Assembly: GCA_951213105.1 (NCBI GenBank)
Contig: OX578152.1
Coordinates: forward strand, 101,580,568 to 101,644,567
Length of the DNA stretch: 64,000 nucleotides
Reading direction: 5' to 3'
DNA from: Amaurobius ferox
Lineage: Eukaryota; Arthropoda; Arachnida; Araneae; Amaurobiidae
Below are positions 33,491 to 45,199 of the stretch, piece after piece; position 1 is the first letter of the stretch, and the number at the start of each line of letters is the position of its first letter. A program made the translations under genes and the position numbers. The notes beneath the pieces were generated by a model. It had not been told where the DNA came from. It saw only the letters and a program-made list of their open reading frames with translations, and ran no database searches.

Positions 33491-33749
33491 ATAGCAATCT
33501 ATGTAAAACCGATGCTGAAATATAGATCTTTGAAGGAAAATAAATGTTTTTGAGCCGGGAATGAAAATCCTTATTAATATCTCTCCCCTCTATCTCCCTC
33601 AAAATTCAATGCTGAATCAATATCAGACATAAATTATTAGATCCTGTTAAATAAATGCTTCAAAAAAACAAAACATTACACTAAAAACATGGATTCCAAA
33701 TTTGATTGAAATGGATAATTATATCTATCTTTTGTACATTTCATTTCAG

Positions 33750-34359
33750 GTTCAAAGACTAGAAAATTCGGAAACAAGAATAATTTTTAATAGTCTGTGC
33801 TGTCCTTTCTTCGAGTTGCCATCCTGTATTTAAGACAGTTCGAAATTTAAGTTCTGTTTGTTGCCTTGCGTTCATTCGTCGCTGACCGGAATGGGGAAGA
33901 TTGTAGGTGAAGTTCATAAGAACCCGTGCTGCACTTTCGAATGGATCATTCCTGATTGTTTCTCGTTGTGGCAAGAGTATGGTAACGAATATCAAAGCCC
34001 GGATTTCGAGTGTGGAGATGCAACTTGGTGCCTGGGAATAATTCCGAGGATCAAAATTCGTAACTATATACCACAGGCATGGATGCATATATTTCTGAAA
34101 AAGCGCAAGTCCGAATGTTTGATCCATACTGCTACTTTCACATTGGGTATGAAAAATAAAAACGAAAAGGTTCAAGTAACGGATAAAATACAACGTGTAT
34201 TTGGAAATGGATACACTTATGGATGGAATATGCTTCTGAAATCTGAGTTCTTGGAAGAAAGAGACAATCTAGTGCCGGAGAATGTCGTGACCGTCGTCTG
34301 CACCCTTACCATACATCCTGTTTCTGGTAAAGCAGCCGAGCCGCTAAAGACAGGAGGAA
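33750..34359 (+). other. Gene 2 exon: 5' UTR tail plus MATH domain
   Basis: Acceptor AG at 33748-33749, donor gtgagt at 34360. The UTR part (gttcaaagactagaaaattc) aligns with gene 1's gtttaaagaccagagaattc. Confidence 0.8.
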
Positions 34360-37300
34360 GTGAGTACTATATAGGAGTTTACATTGTGGTATTCATTCAA
34401 TTTTTTACTTTTCCTTAACACTACATGGTATATAGAGATGGAATATATCTCTGCTGGGATCAAAAATCCGACTATCGTATGTTGATGGATCCATACGTTT
34501 TGGCCACCCCTGAATACAAATTAAACATTTTTTTAATAATATCTGTGTTCCTGTCTGTGATAAGTTATTTTTATTAATTCAGATGGCATAATTTATAGAG
34601 AGAAAACACATACCAATCTCGAGATAATATTTTGGATCTAAAATTGGAGAAAATCATAAATAAAAAACGAATATCAACTCAGTGCGAGATTTCTAAATAC
34701 TTTTATATCAGATATAAATATACACCATATTTTTTCGTAGACATCACGAATCGTTTTATTTTGCTTTATTTTGCTACAATGGTCTCTAATTTGTGTTAAT
34801 GGTTTTCTGCGGTATCGAAATTCCTTAAATTGTATAGAAAAATCATGTTTTGGCCACATCCCATTTTTACTTTATATATGTTGCTCACAACTGAAATCGC
34901 AACGCCATGATGAAATTAATGTATCCTTAAGAAATTTACAGAATATAATTGTAACGTGGAGATGGGCAAATGATCAAAAAATCATACCTGGAAAATGAAA
35001 GCATGGAACTTTATTGACATTAGATCAATGTGGAATAAGCCCACCGCAAGCGGCTATGCAAAATTGAATACGACGACGCATCCCATCAATGAGAAGGTTA
35101 ATGATGTGCTGGGGGATGGTATTCCGCACAGCATGCAATTGGGCTTGTAACTGAACATGATTTGCTGAAATTGGGAGTTCTCTTAATCGGCGGCCCATGA
35201 TGGCCCAGATATGCTTAATTCGCGACAAATCCGAAGAATATGCTGGTCAAAGCAGGATATCAAAACCTTGTAGACTATTCATAGTTACACGTGCAGTATG
35301 TGGCCTGGCATTATGATGCTGAATAAACGGTCCAGACCTGGTCGACAGATATGGCTGTACCACAGGTCTCACAATGTCAGAAACGTATCATTGTGCCATG
35401 ATACTGCAAGAAACGTGGACCATAGGTGTTCGTCTACCAAATGTAATACCACCCCAAACCATGGTATCACTTAGAGGGGGCTGTGTGGCGACTGATACAA
35501 AAAACTTCCTGGTGGCGTTGTTGAAAGCGCCGCCATACGCGAGTACGGTCATCTGGCATGCCAAAACAGAATCGTAACTCATCCGTGGACAAAATGTTTC
35601 GCCATTCTGTCGACCAATTGCGTCTCATTTGACACCACTGGAGGCGACGGAACCTAGGAAGACGTTGAAACGGTAGGTATTGAACAGGTCGTCTACCTCG
35701 GAGTTATGCGTAATGCAAACGGTTTCGAATTGCTTGCGTCGAAACCATGTTACCTGTAGTGTGGGATAAATGTAGTTGTAACACGGTTGCTGTGGTAAAC
35801 TGCTCCCACGTAACGCATCTCAGAAACATACGATCTTCATATTATGTGATATAACTGGAAGCTCTACTACCTGATCTTCGTGTCGTTTCGTTGTTTCTCA
35901 CGAACCGTAACACACACCGTTGTACTGTGCTCACATCACGACCCAATAGTTCAGCGATCTTTCAAAGACTCATTCCATCCTCCCGTAAAACAATGATTTG
36001 CTGCCGTTCTGTTGACGATAACAGAACGTATGCTGTACGTCGAGGTACTCTTGGCATACTGTGATGATTTTTACAAACTGAAACAAACAAATTTTTACAA
36101 ACTACAATTTAGCTGTGATATCGCTCCTCCTTGACCTGGCTCTTTTATGCTGCTCGACAAGATGTTACGTCACTAAGCATAACGAAACTGTGATCATTTG
36201 CATATCTCGCATTGCTGTCTCTATTGTCTGATTTACATAAAGCTACACCTACAACTTTATGGTGTTGCGATTTCAGTTATGAGCAGTGTATATAGTATAA
36301 TGTATAGGGAAAGTATTGTAACGGAATCGAAAATTCGATTTCCAGTTTTCAACGGAAAAGCACATCCAAGCATCCCTGAACTCGAATCGAACGTTTTTGA
36401 GGTGATATCTGTATGGGTATATTTTTAGAACTTTCAAGAGCTGTTCTCGAGATATTTGAATTCCTAACTAAATTCATTAATTTGGCGTGATTTCCGTTAA
36501 TAGCGTCATTCTTGCAATTTTGACGATATTTTCGTCAATCTGGGATTAAATATCGCCAGGTTGGCAATATTTCGCTAACTAAATCGTCGAGTTCGCAAAT
36601 TTTATTGCTAAGAGTTACAGCTAAACGGAAAGATGATTTTTTCTTAAATAAAAACTATTATTGGCGACCCAAATTATCTTCGCTTGAGAATGGAACGAAC
36701 AAGATCCAAGGAAAGGATGCCAGCAAATTTATCGCATAATATTATGTATGAAAGTTAACATCTTTAAAACTAATATTTTTTTTTGTTCTTTTATGTGATT
36801 TTTTTTATAAATTTATTTCAAAAATGTGCAATATTTTGATACTGGTTCATGATAGCTTTTGAAAGTTTGTGTCATTTGTTTTCTAATGAAAAATTACACA
36901 AGAAATGGCCAAATACGTAACATTATTAGAGGTAAGGATTTTCTTAGAAAGTTTTACAAAATTTGATTCGAGAATTTGAGGACCTTCCTAACATTCGATT
37001 CTGTCTTGTAATATTCGAACCGAATTTCATTCGAAACGCTCCATTCTTTCGGGAGATATGGCATCCAGAGACTCACGGACACACACACACGCGCACACTT
37101 ACACCACCTCAAAAACTTTGGATTTGAATTCAGGAATACTCGAAACGTGCTTTTTCGTCAAAAACTGGAATTCGAATTTTCTACCCTATCACAATACTTC
37201 CCTACTATGTACATAGAGAAAGTAATAATGACTAGTGTCTGCTAAGCAATAGGGAACCGAACTTTCTGAATCTTATCGAATTTAAAATCAATATTGTATC

Positions 37301-40300
37301 AGAATCAATAGTGTACCAGAACTCTTTAACTCTTCATAATCATGGTAACCTTGCGAGTTGGCGCCAGAAAAGTCGCCAAATTCAAGACCGTACAGGTCTT
37401 TGGAATAATCCCCAATTTCTTGCTAAACTCTCCATTTTTTTGTAATACACTCTTTTGCAGAGAAAAAAACAAAGCACCATGAAGAAAGAGGCTGTTTTCA
37501 TTAAAATTAAATATGCGTACAGCTCATACACAGGTAATGAAATGATTACAACATCAAGGTCGCAGGTCCCACCAATGGTTAGCAATTGCACATCGAATTT
37601 TCAAATCAGTAATTGGTGAAATTCCCCTTGGCGGCAATGCATGCTTGTATACGTCTAGGTAAGGCGTGGTAAAGTTTCCTAATATCATCCTGCGACACAT
37701 TCTGCCTGGAATTCCCCAATTGTTGCTCCAGATCTGCTACATTTCGGGGTGCCCGAATCTGACGGCCTAGCATGTCCCATACATGCTCGATTGGCGAATG
37801 GTCTGGCGACCTTGCTGGCCAAGGAACATTATCAACAGCACGGAGACAGTCCACAGATATGCGAGCCGTATGTGACGTGGCATTATTTTCTTGGAAAATG
37901 GCCCCAGAATGATGTGCCATGAAGGGTAACGCAAACGACCGCAGCATTTCATCAACATATCCTTGAGCTGTTAAAGTCGTACGCAGGATGAATAGGGGCG
38001 ACCTGCTGTCGCAAGAGATAGCACCCCACACCATCACACTAGTGGTAATGGCTGTGTGCCTGTGTAAAACAGTGGCTGATTGGGACCGCTGGCCCTGGCG
38101 CCTCCACACACGTACCCGATGGTCATCTGCTGAAAGACTGAAGCGTGATTCATTGCTGAACACTATGCGATGCCAGTCGGCTGGCAACCATGATGCTTGG
38201 CTACGACACCACTCCAAATGACTCTTTCGATATTGTGGGGTTATGGGCAGACGTCTTAAAGGCCGCTGTGAGCGTAACTCCACTTCAGCCAAGCGCCGTG
38301 AGATGGTAGAAGGTACCACGGGTAGTATGGAAGAGGCTGTAGCACGTTGGATGGCGGGGAATGATGCCGTTGGCCCAGTTCGGGCCTGTTACACAATCAT
38401 CCGATATTGCCTCGCATTCGTGCACCTTAGCCTTCCAGAGCCTTCATTCCCTCGATGAGTTCCTTGTAGCAACCATTGCTGCCAGCACCTTTGCACAGCA
38501 GTGACCGTTCGGTGCAGGTGGCGGCCTATTGCTCGGTATGACCAGCCAACTTTACGCATCCCGACTATATGACGACGTTCGAACTCTGCATTATTGTTTG
38601 TGTCTCCACAGGAAACTTCAACGATAACGAGCAGAGATAAACCGTCCACATTTCTAACCTGTTTTATAGGATGCTATTTGCGCAGTAGAAACGTGACCGA
38701 GAAGTTAACACCCTTACAAATTTAATCATTTGCACACCTGGTATAAAGGAATTTGCATGCGAAATTTAGAGATTATCAGATTACTTTTTAGGAGGTGCTT
38801 CGTTTTTTTGAAAAGTAGTGTATATAGTATCCACAGACTCACGCACATATGCACACGAACACATGCAATTACAAAAGGACATCACCTCAGAAACATTGAA
38901 TTCAAGTTCAGAGATGCCTGAAAGATGCTCTTACGTCTAAAACTCTAAATAGAATTTTTTAACCCGACCCCATCCCTTATCACAATAATTGTCCAACACG
39001 TTACGCTGTGTATGTAGAAAAACTAAAAATGATGATACATAATTAATTTATTGTCTTGCAGGTATGAAGGAGTGCACTAAAGCAAACAAGAACCCACAGG
39101 GAAAAGAAACGGAATACGAAGAGAAAGATGGCAACCGTATTCCAGAAGGTCAGTTTATTGTGTAATAATAAAGAGTTCAATTTTTATGTATGACATTTTT
39201 GCTCATACGGTGCGGTATAAATTTGTTATGCGAGTATCTGGAAAGCATTGTTTAATTCGAGTGTGGCTTTATTGTATGAATAAATATGTGTTGCAGAATA
39301 GCCATTGTTACTTTTCCTATACACATAGTAAAAATGCATAGGAAAAGTGTTGTGACAGGGATGAAAATTCGAATTAGAATCCTCGATAGAAGAGCACGTT
39401 TTAGGTATCCCTGAACTTGAATAGAATATTTTGAGGGGATGTGTGTGTGTGCGTTTGTGTGGTGTATATTAGTGTGTTTGTGGAGACGGTATTTTAGTCT
39501 GTGGAGATGATATCCAAGTCTGTGGAGTCAAATAGTGAGTCTGCAGAGATAAATGGTTCACATCATTGAGGGGGGGGGGGGGGTAAGATCATTGTGTTAA
39601 CAAAATTTGTTAACATCATGGGTTAACATCAATGGTTTAACACCGTGAATTTAGTTCGTTCCATTCACGAAAGAAAGTACTTTGTATTAATAGTTTTGTA
39701 TTTTGATGCTTAACCATTCGCCAACGGCCAATTCTTTACATGTTCTTCTTTCTCTTCGTCTGTAACGCTTGGCGATAAATTTGGTAAACTTGGTTTCATT
39801 TAGCGAAAGATCGCCAACTTGGTGATATATTGCTCCATATTGACGAAAATGACGCCAAAGTTAACGAAAATGACGTCAAATTAATGAATTAATTATTCAA
39901 ATATTTTAATATACGGACTTCTTGGCTTATGGAGGATGCTATCAATATTGATAATCGTTAATTAAATTTGCGTGAAATATAATTAGGTACTTCGAAATGT
40001 TGTATTCGGAAAAGCGCTAAGTGTATAATTCAACACAGCGTATGCCGTATGGTATTCATCTGTATTGCTAAAACTTTTCTAGTTTTCTTGATTTGTATTA
40101 TTAAAACATCCTCATTGAAATTTGAGGCTCCAAATTTTGCAATTAAGTTGGACATTTTTAGCATTATTAGCTTTATTAGTATTATATGAAATATTTTAAT
40201 TTGGATTCAAAATGTACTTCTTAACATTATATTTGTACTATATAATTTGTTATAATTTCTATTTGTGTGCTTCTATCAGCTATCAACAACATTTGCACGT

Positions 40301-43252
40301 TTTTTGAACCCTATATAAAATTTCCATTCGCATTTCAAAATGTATTAACCTAATTATTAAAAGGTTTTGGAGATGGTCTTTATCTAATTAAAATTTTAGG
40401 TATCAAATTTTACAGACAAACTGGAAGTTTTTAGCATTGTGAGCTTTATGAAATTTGCAAGGGTGAAAGCCAACATTTTTGGAAGTAATTAAATAATTAG
40501 CTAGAAATATATTTCTAATTGGGTATTTTTCGAAAGATAACAAGAGGGATCAATCATGCATAAAGCATTGATTATGAAACACTTTTCAACTTTAATGCAA
40601 TTTTATTTAAACATCTCTAAAATGCGATACATTCCTCGGTAATATTTAAAAAATTATCACAATACTACATTAATTTATTATATTTAAAACTTAAAACCTC
40701 ATCGTAAAAAATGAACTTCATTCAAATGACGACATTGAAATATAAATTGCCTGGTATAAACATCTCTAAAATGCGACACATTCCTCGGTAATATTTTTAA
40801 AATTATCATAATATTAGAATAATTTATTATATTTGAAAACTTCATCGAAAACAAATGAACTTTATTCAAATGACGTCATCCAAATATAACACGCCTGGTT
40901 CTCTCTATAAAAGCAGCATTTCATACATAAACATTTTTCCATTCATTTCATTCACCACAATACTATAATAATTTATTTTATTTAAAAACTTAAGACCATG
41001 GAGGTACAAATATTTAAACTCTATGCTTAAAACTTCATCGAAAAAATCGTCCTTCTCTGTATAAAATCAATAAATGTTTCATTCATATCAGCTATATTGC
41101 ACACTCCATGAGCTAAATAATTTTGCGTTCAAGAAATGCAGCGATTCTTATACAACTCATACTACATATTTTGCTGTTTACATTTTCCATAAGTGAAAAG
41201 TAGGCTTCGTTGAAGAAATAATCAAATTTGGATGACCATTTAAACTCTAAAATATTGTAATTGCGTTGTTTCAGTATGTAAATGCACAGAATTTAAGCAA
41301 AAGAAAAGCGGTTTTTGGACGGATACAACACTAAATATGAATTAAAAAGAACTTTAAAAATCACAATTTTGACACAAGATGGATGCCATATTTTATTTTG
41401 AAGTGGGTCACGTGATCTCTTCATATAATGGTCACGTGATCGCTTATATAAAGGGTGTAATTATTATTTTAATTTTTATTTTGAAAACTACTAAATATAA
41501 TTCGCTGAATTTTTTTTTATATATTTTATGGAACAATTTGAATATTACCTAAAATTTTCGAAGCAATTTGTGAATTTTAAATCCTCTTAAAAAATGTTTG
41601 AAAAATTAGGTCCCATAGGGCTCAATGTATTTCATTTTTTCAACCCGGGTTCAATCCAAAACTAATTGGGTGATATTATTCATTTATATTCCCATAGAAC
41701 CCACAGACCGTCTGAACAACATACTAAAATTTCATTTTGATAAACTCATTTTTACGGCAGTTATCGTGCTAACGGGCAGTCAGACAGACAGAATGAACAA
41801 AGTCATAAACTCTTTTCAACTTTGTTGTAAAGTGTTAAAAAGGGTTCTAAAGATAGATTTTGAAAGATTTTTATAAAAGTTTAGATTTTGAATTTTTCTG
41901 AAAATACTCCCTATGGAGCACTGTTATGATTATGTACCTTATTCTGAACATTTTTCTAATTTACTACATTATCTATACCATTTTCTCTACATGATCGGCA
42001 TCTTTAATAGGTAAAGAAATAAACATCATAACAACCTTTAAGAACCACCCAATATAGTACTCTGTCATATGCACACTATTGAAATGAATTAGCACAATAC
42101 GTGATTGTACTGTTTCAATGCATTGCTAAGTCTACTAATTCTAGTTATCTATTTCCAGTTTTTCATTTTTGACTTTTATTTTTGACTTTTGTTATTGATA
42201 TTTTGTCAAAACCTTAATAATACAATGCTTTCCAAAATTTCAGCACGCAGCAGTAAATCCGACATAACTCGTAACGTCCTGCTTTGATTGACCTTAAATT
42301 TCACGAAACGTAGTCAAAGGAGTAATATATTCATGAACATAATAATAAAATGAAATAAAATATATGGAGTTATATTTTTACGCTTAAGTGCTTAGTTCAC
42401 ACATAGTACAATCGATAAAAGTTTTGTAAACTAAACAAACAAACAAAACAAGCCTTAATATGGTATATGACCTCCACTGACTTTGACACAAGCTTTTCAA
42501 CGACGTTTGACCCTTTCAATCAGGTGATGCAGAGCAGCAAAATCCACAGTTGCGTTTGCTATTTGTGAATTTGAATCGCAGACTTAACTTCTGCAATGCA
42601 GTGTATCATCAAAATGAAAATATTTTTTATGATATCCTTCAGCAGATTTCGCAAATTCACCAATTATAAAAAAATACAAAATTTTGTTTTCTTTTATATA
42701 GGTATGAGCAAGGTGACTGACGATTTGAAAAATTTGTTCCTGAATGAACACAACTGCGACGTCACATTAAAATTGAAGGATCGAGAATTTCGGGCTCACA
42801 GATTGATCCTGGAAGCTCGGTCGTCCGTGTTCTTTTCTATGTTCAAGCACGACACAGTGGAAAGAAGCAGCGGCGTGGTGGACATCCCCGACTGCGATCC
42901 AGATGCGTTTCAGGATTTTCTCCTTTATGTGTATTCTGGGAGAGTGGAGAAAATGAACTCAGATAACGCACTTAGCTTGTATTCGGTGGCAGACAAGTAC
43001 GGTTTGGATTCACTTAAAGCGGAGTGCGTAGAATACATGAAGAAAGAATTTACTATTGACACTTTTGCTGACGTCATTGCCCTGGCAGTAAGGCACAACG
43101 AGTTAGCACTGATAGAATCTTCAATATCTTTCTTCACGAAGAATGCAAAAAAAATATTTATGACTGTAAAATGGCAATCATTCATAAAGGAAAATCCCAC
43201 TGCTGCTAACGAGCTGAACATAAAATTACTGACTGCTCTCATTCCGGAATAG
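33891..43252 (+). CDS. MATH-BTB (TDPOZ/SPOP-like) protein, gene 2; three coding exons
   Basis: Coding exons are 33891-34359, 39062-39148 and 42702-43252: 1107 nt, 368 residues, phase 1 at both junctions as in gene 1. Exon 1 is MATH (FEWIIPDCFSLW, EYQSPDFECGDATWCLG, VVTVVCTLT). Exon 2 is an 87-nt charged linker. Exon 3 is BTB (CDVTLKLKDREFRAHRLILE, SSVFFSMFKHD, VVDIPDCDPDAFQDFLLYVY) plus a BACK-like tail (TFADVIALAVRHNELALI). The likely role is a cullin-3 substrate adaptor. The start is supported because stops lie upstream in frame and the ATG aligns with that of gene 1. Acceptors are tttcatttcag (33749), ttgtcttgcag (39061) and cttttatatag (42701). Its 4.7-kb and 3.6-kb introns are swollen by two Tc1 elements and repeats. 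No frame damage is seen. It is a paralogue of gene 1 from tandem duplication. Confidence 0.85.
34879..36288 (-). mobile_element. Tc1/mariner element, both ends present (Tc1-B)
   Basis: Inverted repeats TGTTGCTCACAACTGAAATC and, at the right, gatttcagttatgagcagtg, flanked by TA on both sides (34877-34878, 36289-36290). 1410 bp. It encodes a degenerate transposase on the - strand. It lies in gene 2's first coding intron and is inserted inside the hairpin end of a family H copy. Confidence 0.85.
35025..36060 (-). pseudogene. Tc1-like transposase (Tc1-B)
   Basis: Starts MPRVPRRTAYVLLSSTERQQ near 36060, continues with an HTH region (REDGMSL-stop-KIAELLGRD, then VSTVQRCV) and ends LIDGMRRRIQFCIAACGGLI near 35028. 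It contains at least one in-frame stop and several frame changes. The middle catalytic region is readable only in pieces (for example MVWGGITFGRR, near 35450). Confidence 0.75.
36291..37235. repeat. Old family H-related copies
   Basis: 36291-36440 reads as the reversed H end (gggaaagtattgtaacggaatcg, aagcatccctgaactcgaatc). 36480-37235 reads in + orientation with the ggcgatatttcg blocks and ends gtacatagagaaagtaataa. It is more diverged than H1-H6. Confidence 0.5.
37448..38820 (-). mobile_element. Tc1/mariner element, both ends present (Tc1-C)
   Basis: Left end CACTCTTTTGCAGAG...AAAGCACC and right end ggtgcttcg...aaagtagtg are imperfect inverted repeats. They are flanked by TA (37446-37447 and 38821-38822). 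1373 bp. Its left terminus resembles that of Tc1-A, so both belong to one family. It is inserted in a family H copy whose remainder continues at 38821-39030. Confidence 0.8.
37606..38649 (-). pseudogene. Tc1-like transposase (Tc1-C), frameshifted and catalytically altered
   Basis: The N-terminal HTH part (FERRHIVGMRKVGWSYRAIG, TVTAVQRCWQQW) is in one frame down to about 38392. The catalytic part (237 codons, 38319-37606) is in another. The DDE/D core is nearly complete: FSNESRF, VMVWGAIS, FQENNATSHTA, PDHSPIEHVWD. The first two catalytic Asp positions read Asn (codons at 38152-38154 and 37885-37887), while the third Asp is kept (37774-37776). It ends RRIQACIAAKGNFTNY. Not active. Confidence 0.8.
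38821..39035 (+). repeat. Family H fragment (3' flank of Tc1-C)
   Basis: tccacagactcacgcacata ... gacatcacctcagaaac ... gatgcctgaaagatgctctt matches the CA-tract region and downstream part of family H. Confidence 0.5.
39062..39148 (+). other. Gene 2 coding exon 2 (87-bp linker)
   Basis: Acceptor tgtcttgcag, donor gtcagt. Encodes MKECTKANKNPQGKETEYEE and a short charged tail. Same length and phase as gene 1 exon 2, but almost no residue conservation. Confidence 0.75.
39330..39905 (-). repeat. Family H-related old copy
   Basis: ataggaaaagtgttgtgaca, a gtgtgtgtgtgcg tract, and later gcttggcgataaatttgg and gccaacttggtga blocks. A run of 13 G at 39571-39583 lies within. Intron of gene 2. Confidence 0.5.
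40545..41860 (+). repeat. Interspersed repeat family F, copy
   Basis: atcaatcatgcataaagcat through gacagacagaatgaacaaag, collinear with 59365-60675. Internal partial duplications of the cgacacattcctcggtaa block lie near 40628 and 40778. Confidence 0.65.
42430..42560 (-). pseudogene. Tc1-like transposase C-terminal remnant
   Basis: Reversed, it reads ALHHLIERVKRR-stop-KACVKVSGGHIPY, the usual C-terminal end of a Tc1-like transposase. No inverted repeat or further coding part was found. It sits just before gene 2's BTB exon. Confidence 0.6.
42702..43252 (+). other. Gene 2 coding exon 3 (BTB plus BACK-like tail)
   Basis: Acceptor ttttatatag at 42701. Begins with a split glycine codon, then MSKVTDDLKNLFLNEHNCDV. 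The open frame extends upstream of the acceptor, but the gene 1 junction supports this boundary. Confidence 0.85.
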
Positions 43253-43274
43253 AAATCTGAACTGTGCAAGTACC

Positions 43275-43397
43275 AATAAATGTCCATTTATATTTCCATG
43301 TGATGTATTCATTCAAAATACAAGTGAATATCATAAATTTGACAGAAATGTATTTGATGTAAAATGTCAGTTTTGTAAAATATAGACGTTTAATAAA
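43275..43397 (+). terminator. Polyadenylation signals, gene 2
   Basis: AATAAA at 43275-43280 and again at 43392-43397, 22 and 139 nt after the stop. The second sits in a gene-1-like distance range. Confidence 0.5.
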
Positions 43398-43483
43398 GTG
43401 CAATTTTATTCTATTTACAGTGTACTTTTAAAGGTACGTCAAACATTTAATTCTTGTAAGCAAGAATAGAGAAATTATTTTAC

Positions 43484-44435
43484 TTATTACTTTCCTTATA
43501 TACATAATGTATAAGGAAAGTATTGTGACGGGGTCGAAAATTCGAATTCGAGTTTCCGACGGGAGAGCACGTTTCAAGCATCCCTGATCACGAATCAAAC
43601 ATTTTTGAAGTGATGTCTTTGTATGTGGTATGTGTGTGTGTGAAAGTATGTGTGCGTGTGTGTGTGTCAGTGAGCCTGTGGAGACGATAACTGACGAACG
43701 AATGGACCGATTCGAACCAAATTTGGTACAAAAATCACAATCCGTAAACACTGGAAGCCTATTGTTTTTATACGCAATCGAATGTTCAGAACCCCTCTAA
43801 ATTTTCGAATAAAATTTTGAAAAAATCGTCAAAAAATCAAAACCACTAATAAAGTTACGCAAATAGACATTTATTATGCAATTTTTCATTAGAAATCGAT
43901 TGGCATAAATTTTAGAACGCTAACACAAACTGTTCTCGAGATATTGCACATTTTTCAAAAAAATTATCAAAAAGTCATAAAAAATAAAAATAAAAAATTT
44001 CCTATTGAGAAACACGCTCACTTTTCATATGTAATACCATACGATAAATTGGGTGACATCATTCTCGTGGATCTAGCTCGTTCCATTCATGGAAAAAGAT
44101 ACCTTGAGTCATACTTTTGTATTTGAACGCCAATAATCATTTATCTGACGTAAGAATAACTTATTTTTCCGTCCATAACGCTTGGCGAGATTTTGGCGAC
44201 GAATTTGGTGGAATGTCGTCAACTTGGCGACTTTTTTAAATGTTGCTAAATTAACGAAAAACTCGCCAAATGGATAAAAATGACGCTAAATCAATGAAAA
44301 TGACGACTAATTGTCGAAAATTCAATATCTTGGAAAGAATATTAGTATCTACTATAAGAAAAACCTATTTTTTTACTGTAGAAGTAGTAAACTCATTACA
44401 TTATATAAGGAAAGTCATGTGTTGCCCACATCAGA
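43484..44435 (-). repeat. Family H, copy H2
   Basis: Reverse orientation: palindromic end tactttccttatatacataatg first, GT tract at 43630-43670, terminal gcccacatcaga at 44424-44435. Adjacent to gene 2's 3' end. Confidence 0.65.
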
Positions 44436-44579
44436 TTTTTTCCACTAGAACGATGAGTGGACTGAACTAAGGCTTCTAAATATACAGGCTGGAGCATTTT
44501 CACTCCCAGTTGAAGTGATTAGCGGTACATGGTGAAAAGATGGTTACCTCTCTTTTCTCCGGATCTCCAAAAAATATAA

Positions 44580-44870
44580 AACTGCATTCTTCTTCTTCGC
44601 CCCGGGTCTACGCGAAGGTGTAAGATATCCGTTGGGACGGGTGGAAAAAGCCCCCCCAATTTAGACCGGTACCTAGTCTGGAGCACCCATAGTTAACGTA
44701 CCATCCTTCCTTTATTATCAACCTACCCAAATGACTTACGGACCCATATATTTAATGTGCCCTAGCTCCGTGTGAACACGGGGGCAGTTTGGGCAGCGAC
44801 AGGAATCGAACTGGGGTCGACCGAGTTCAATCCCCGCGGTAAGAATCCCCAGAGGGTAAGAATATTTCCT
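44580..44870. repeat. GC-richer repeat relic with tRNA-like phrases
   Basis: Distinctly higher GC than its surroundings, with gcgacaggaatcgaactggg and gagttcaatccccgc, reminiscent of tRNA box B in inverse or degenerate form. Possibly part of a composite SINE related to the element at 48867. Not a tRNA. Confidence 0.3.
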
Positions 44871-44929
44871 TGAAATATGTTAAAGATGGTTCTCATTACG
44901 TTGCACTCGTTAGAGATTACAAGACTCTC

Positions 44930-45062
44930 CCAACATCCCTGTTGGTGCCATTTCCATTGAGTTCCAGTCTAAATTATAAGTCACACTTTTCCGGCCTTCC
45001 AAAGATACCTTGCTCTTTCGGGTAGGTCGGATAATATATTTATGAGTCGGACGGTCTGTGAA
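44930..45062 (+). repeat. Diverged fragment of the 5S-derived SINE body
   Basis: gagttccagtctaaatt, ttccggccttccaaagatac and gggtaggtcggat correspond in order to ggttccggtctaaatt, tcccggccgtccatgcag and tggtaggtcggac of the SINE at 48867-49252. The 5S head is absent. It shows the family is dispersed. Confidence 0.55.
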
Positions 45063-45199
45063 GAAAGAGAGAAAGGGCACTTCTTTATGTGTAACTAGCA
45101 GAGGTAGCCGCCCTTGAGCGTCATTAAATGGCCCAAAGTTTAAAAATATTCTAAATATTGTCATTAAAATATTTTCCTTGGTCCGCATGAAAGACAAAA

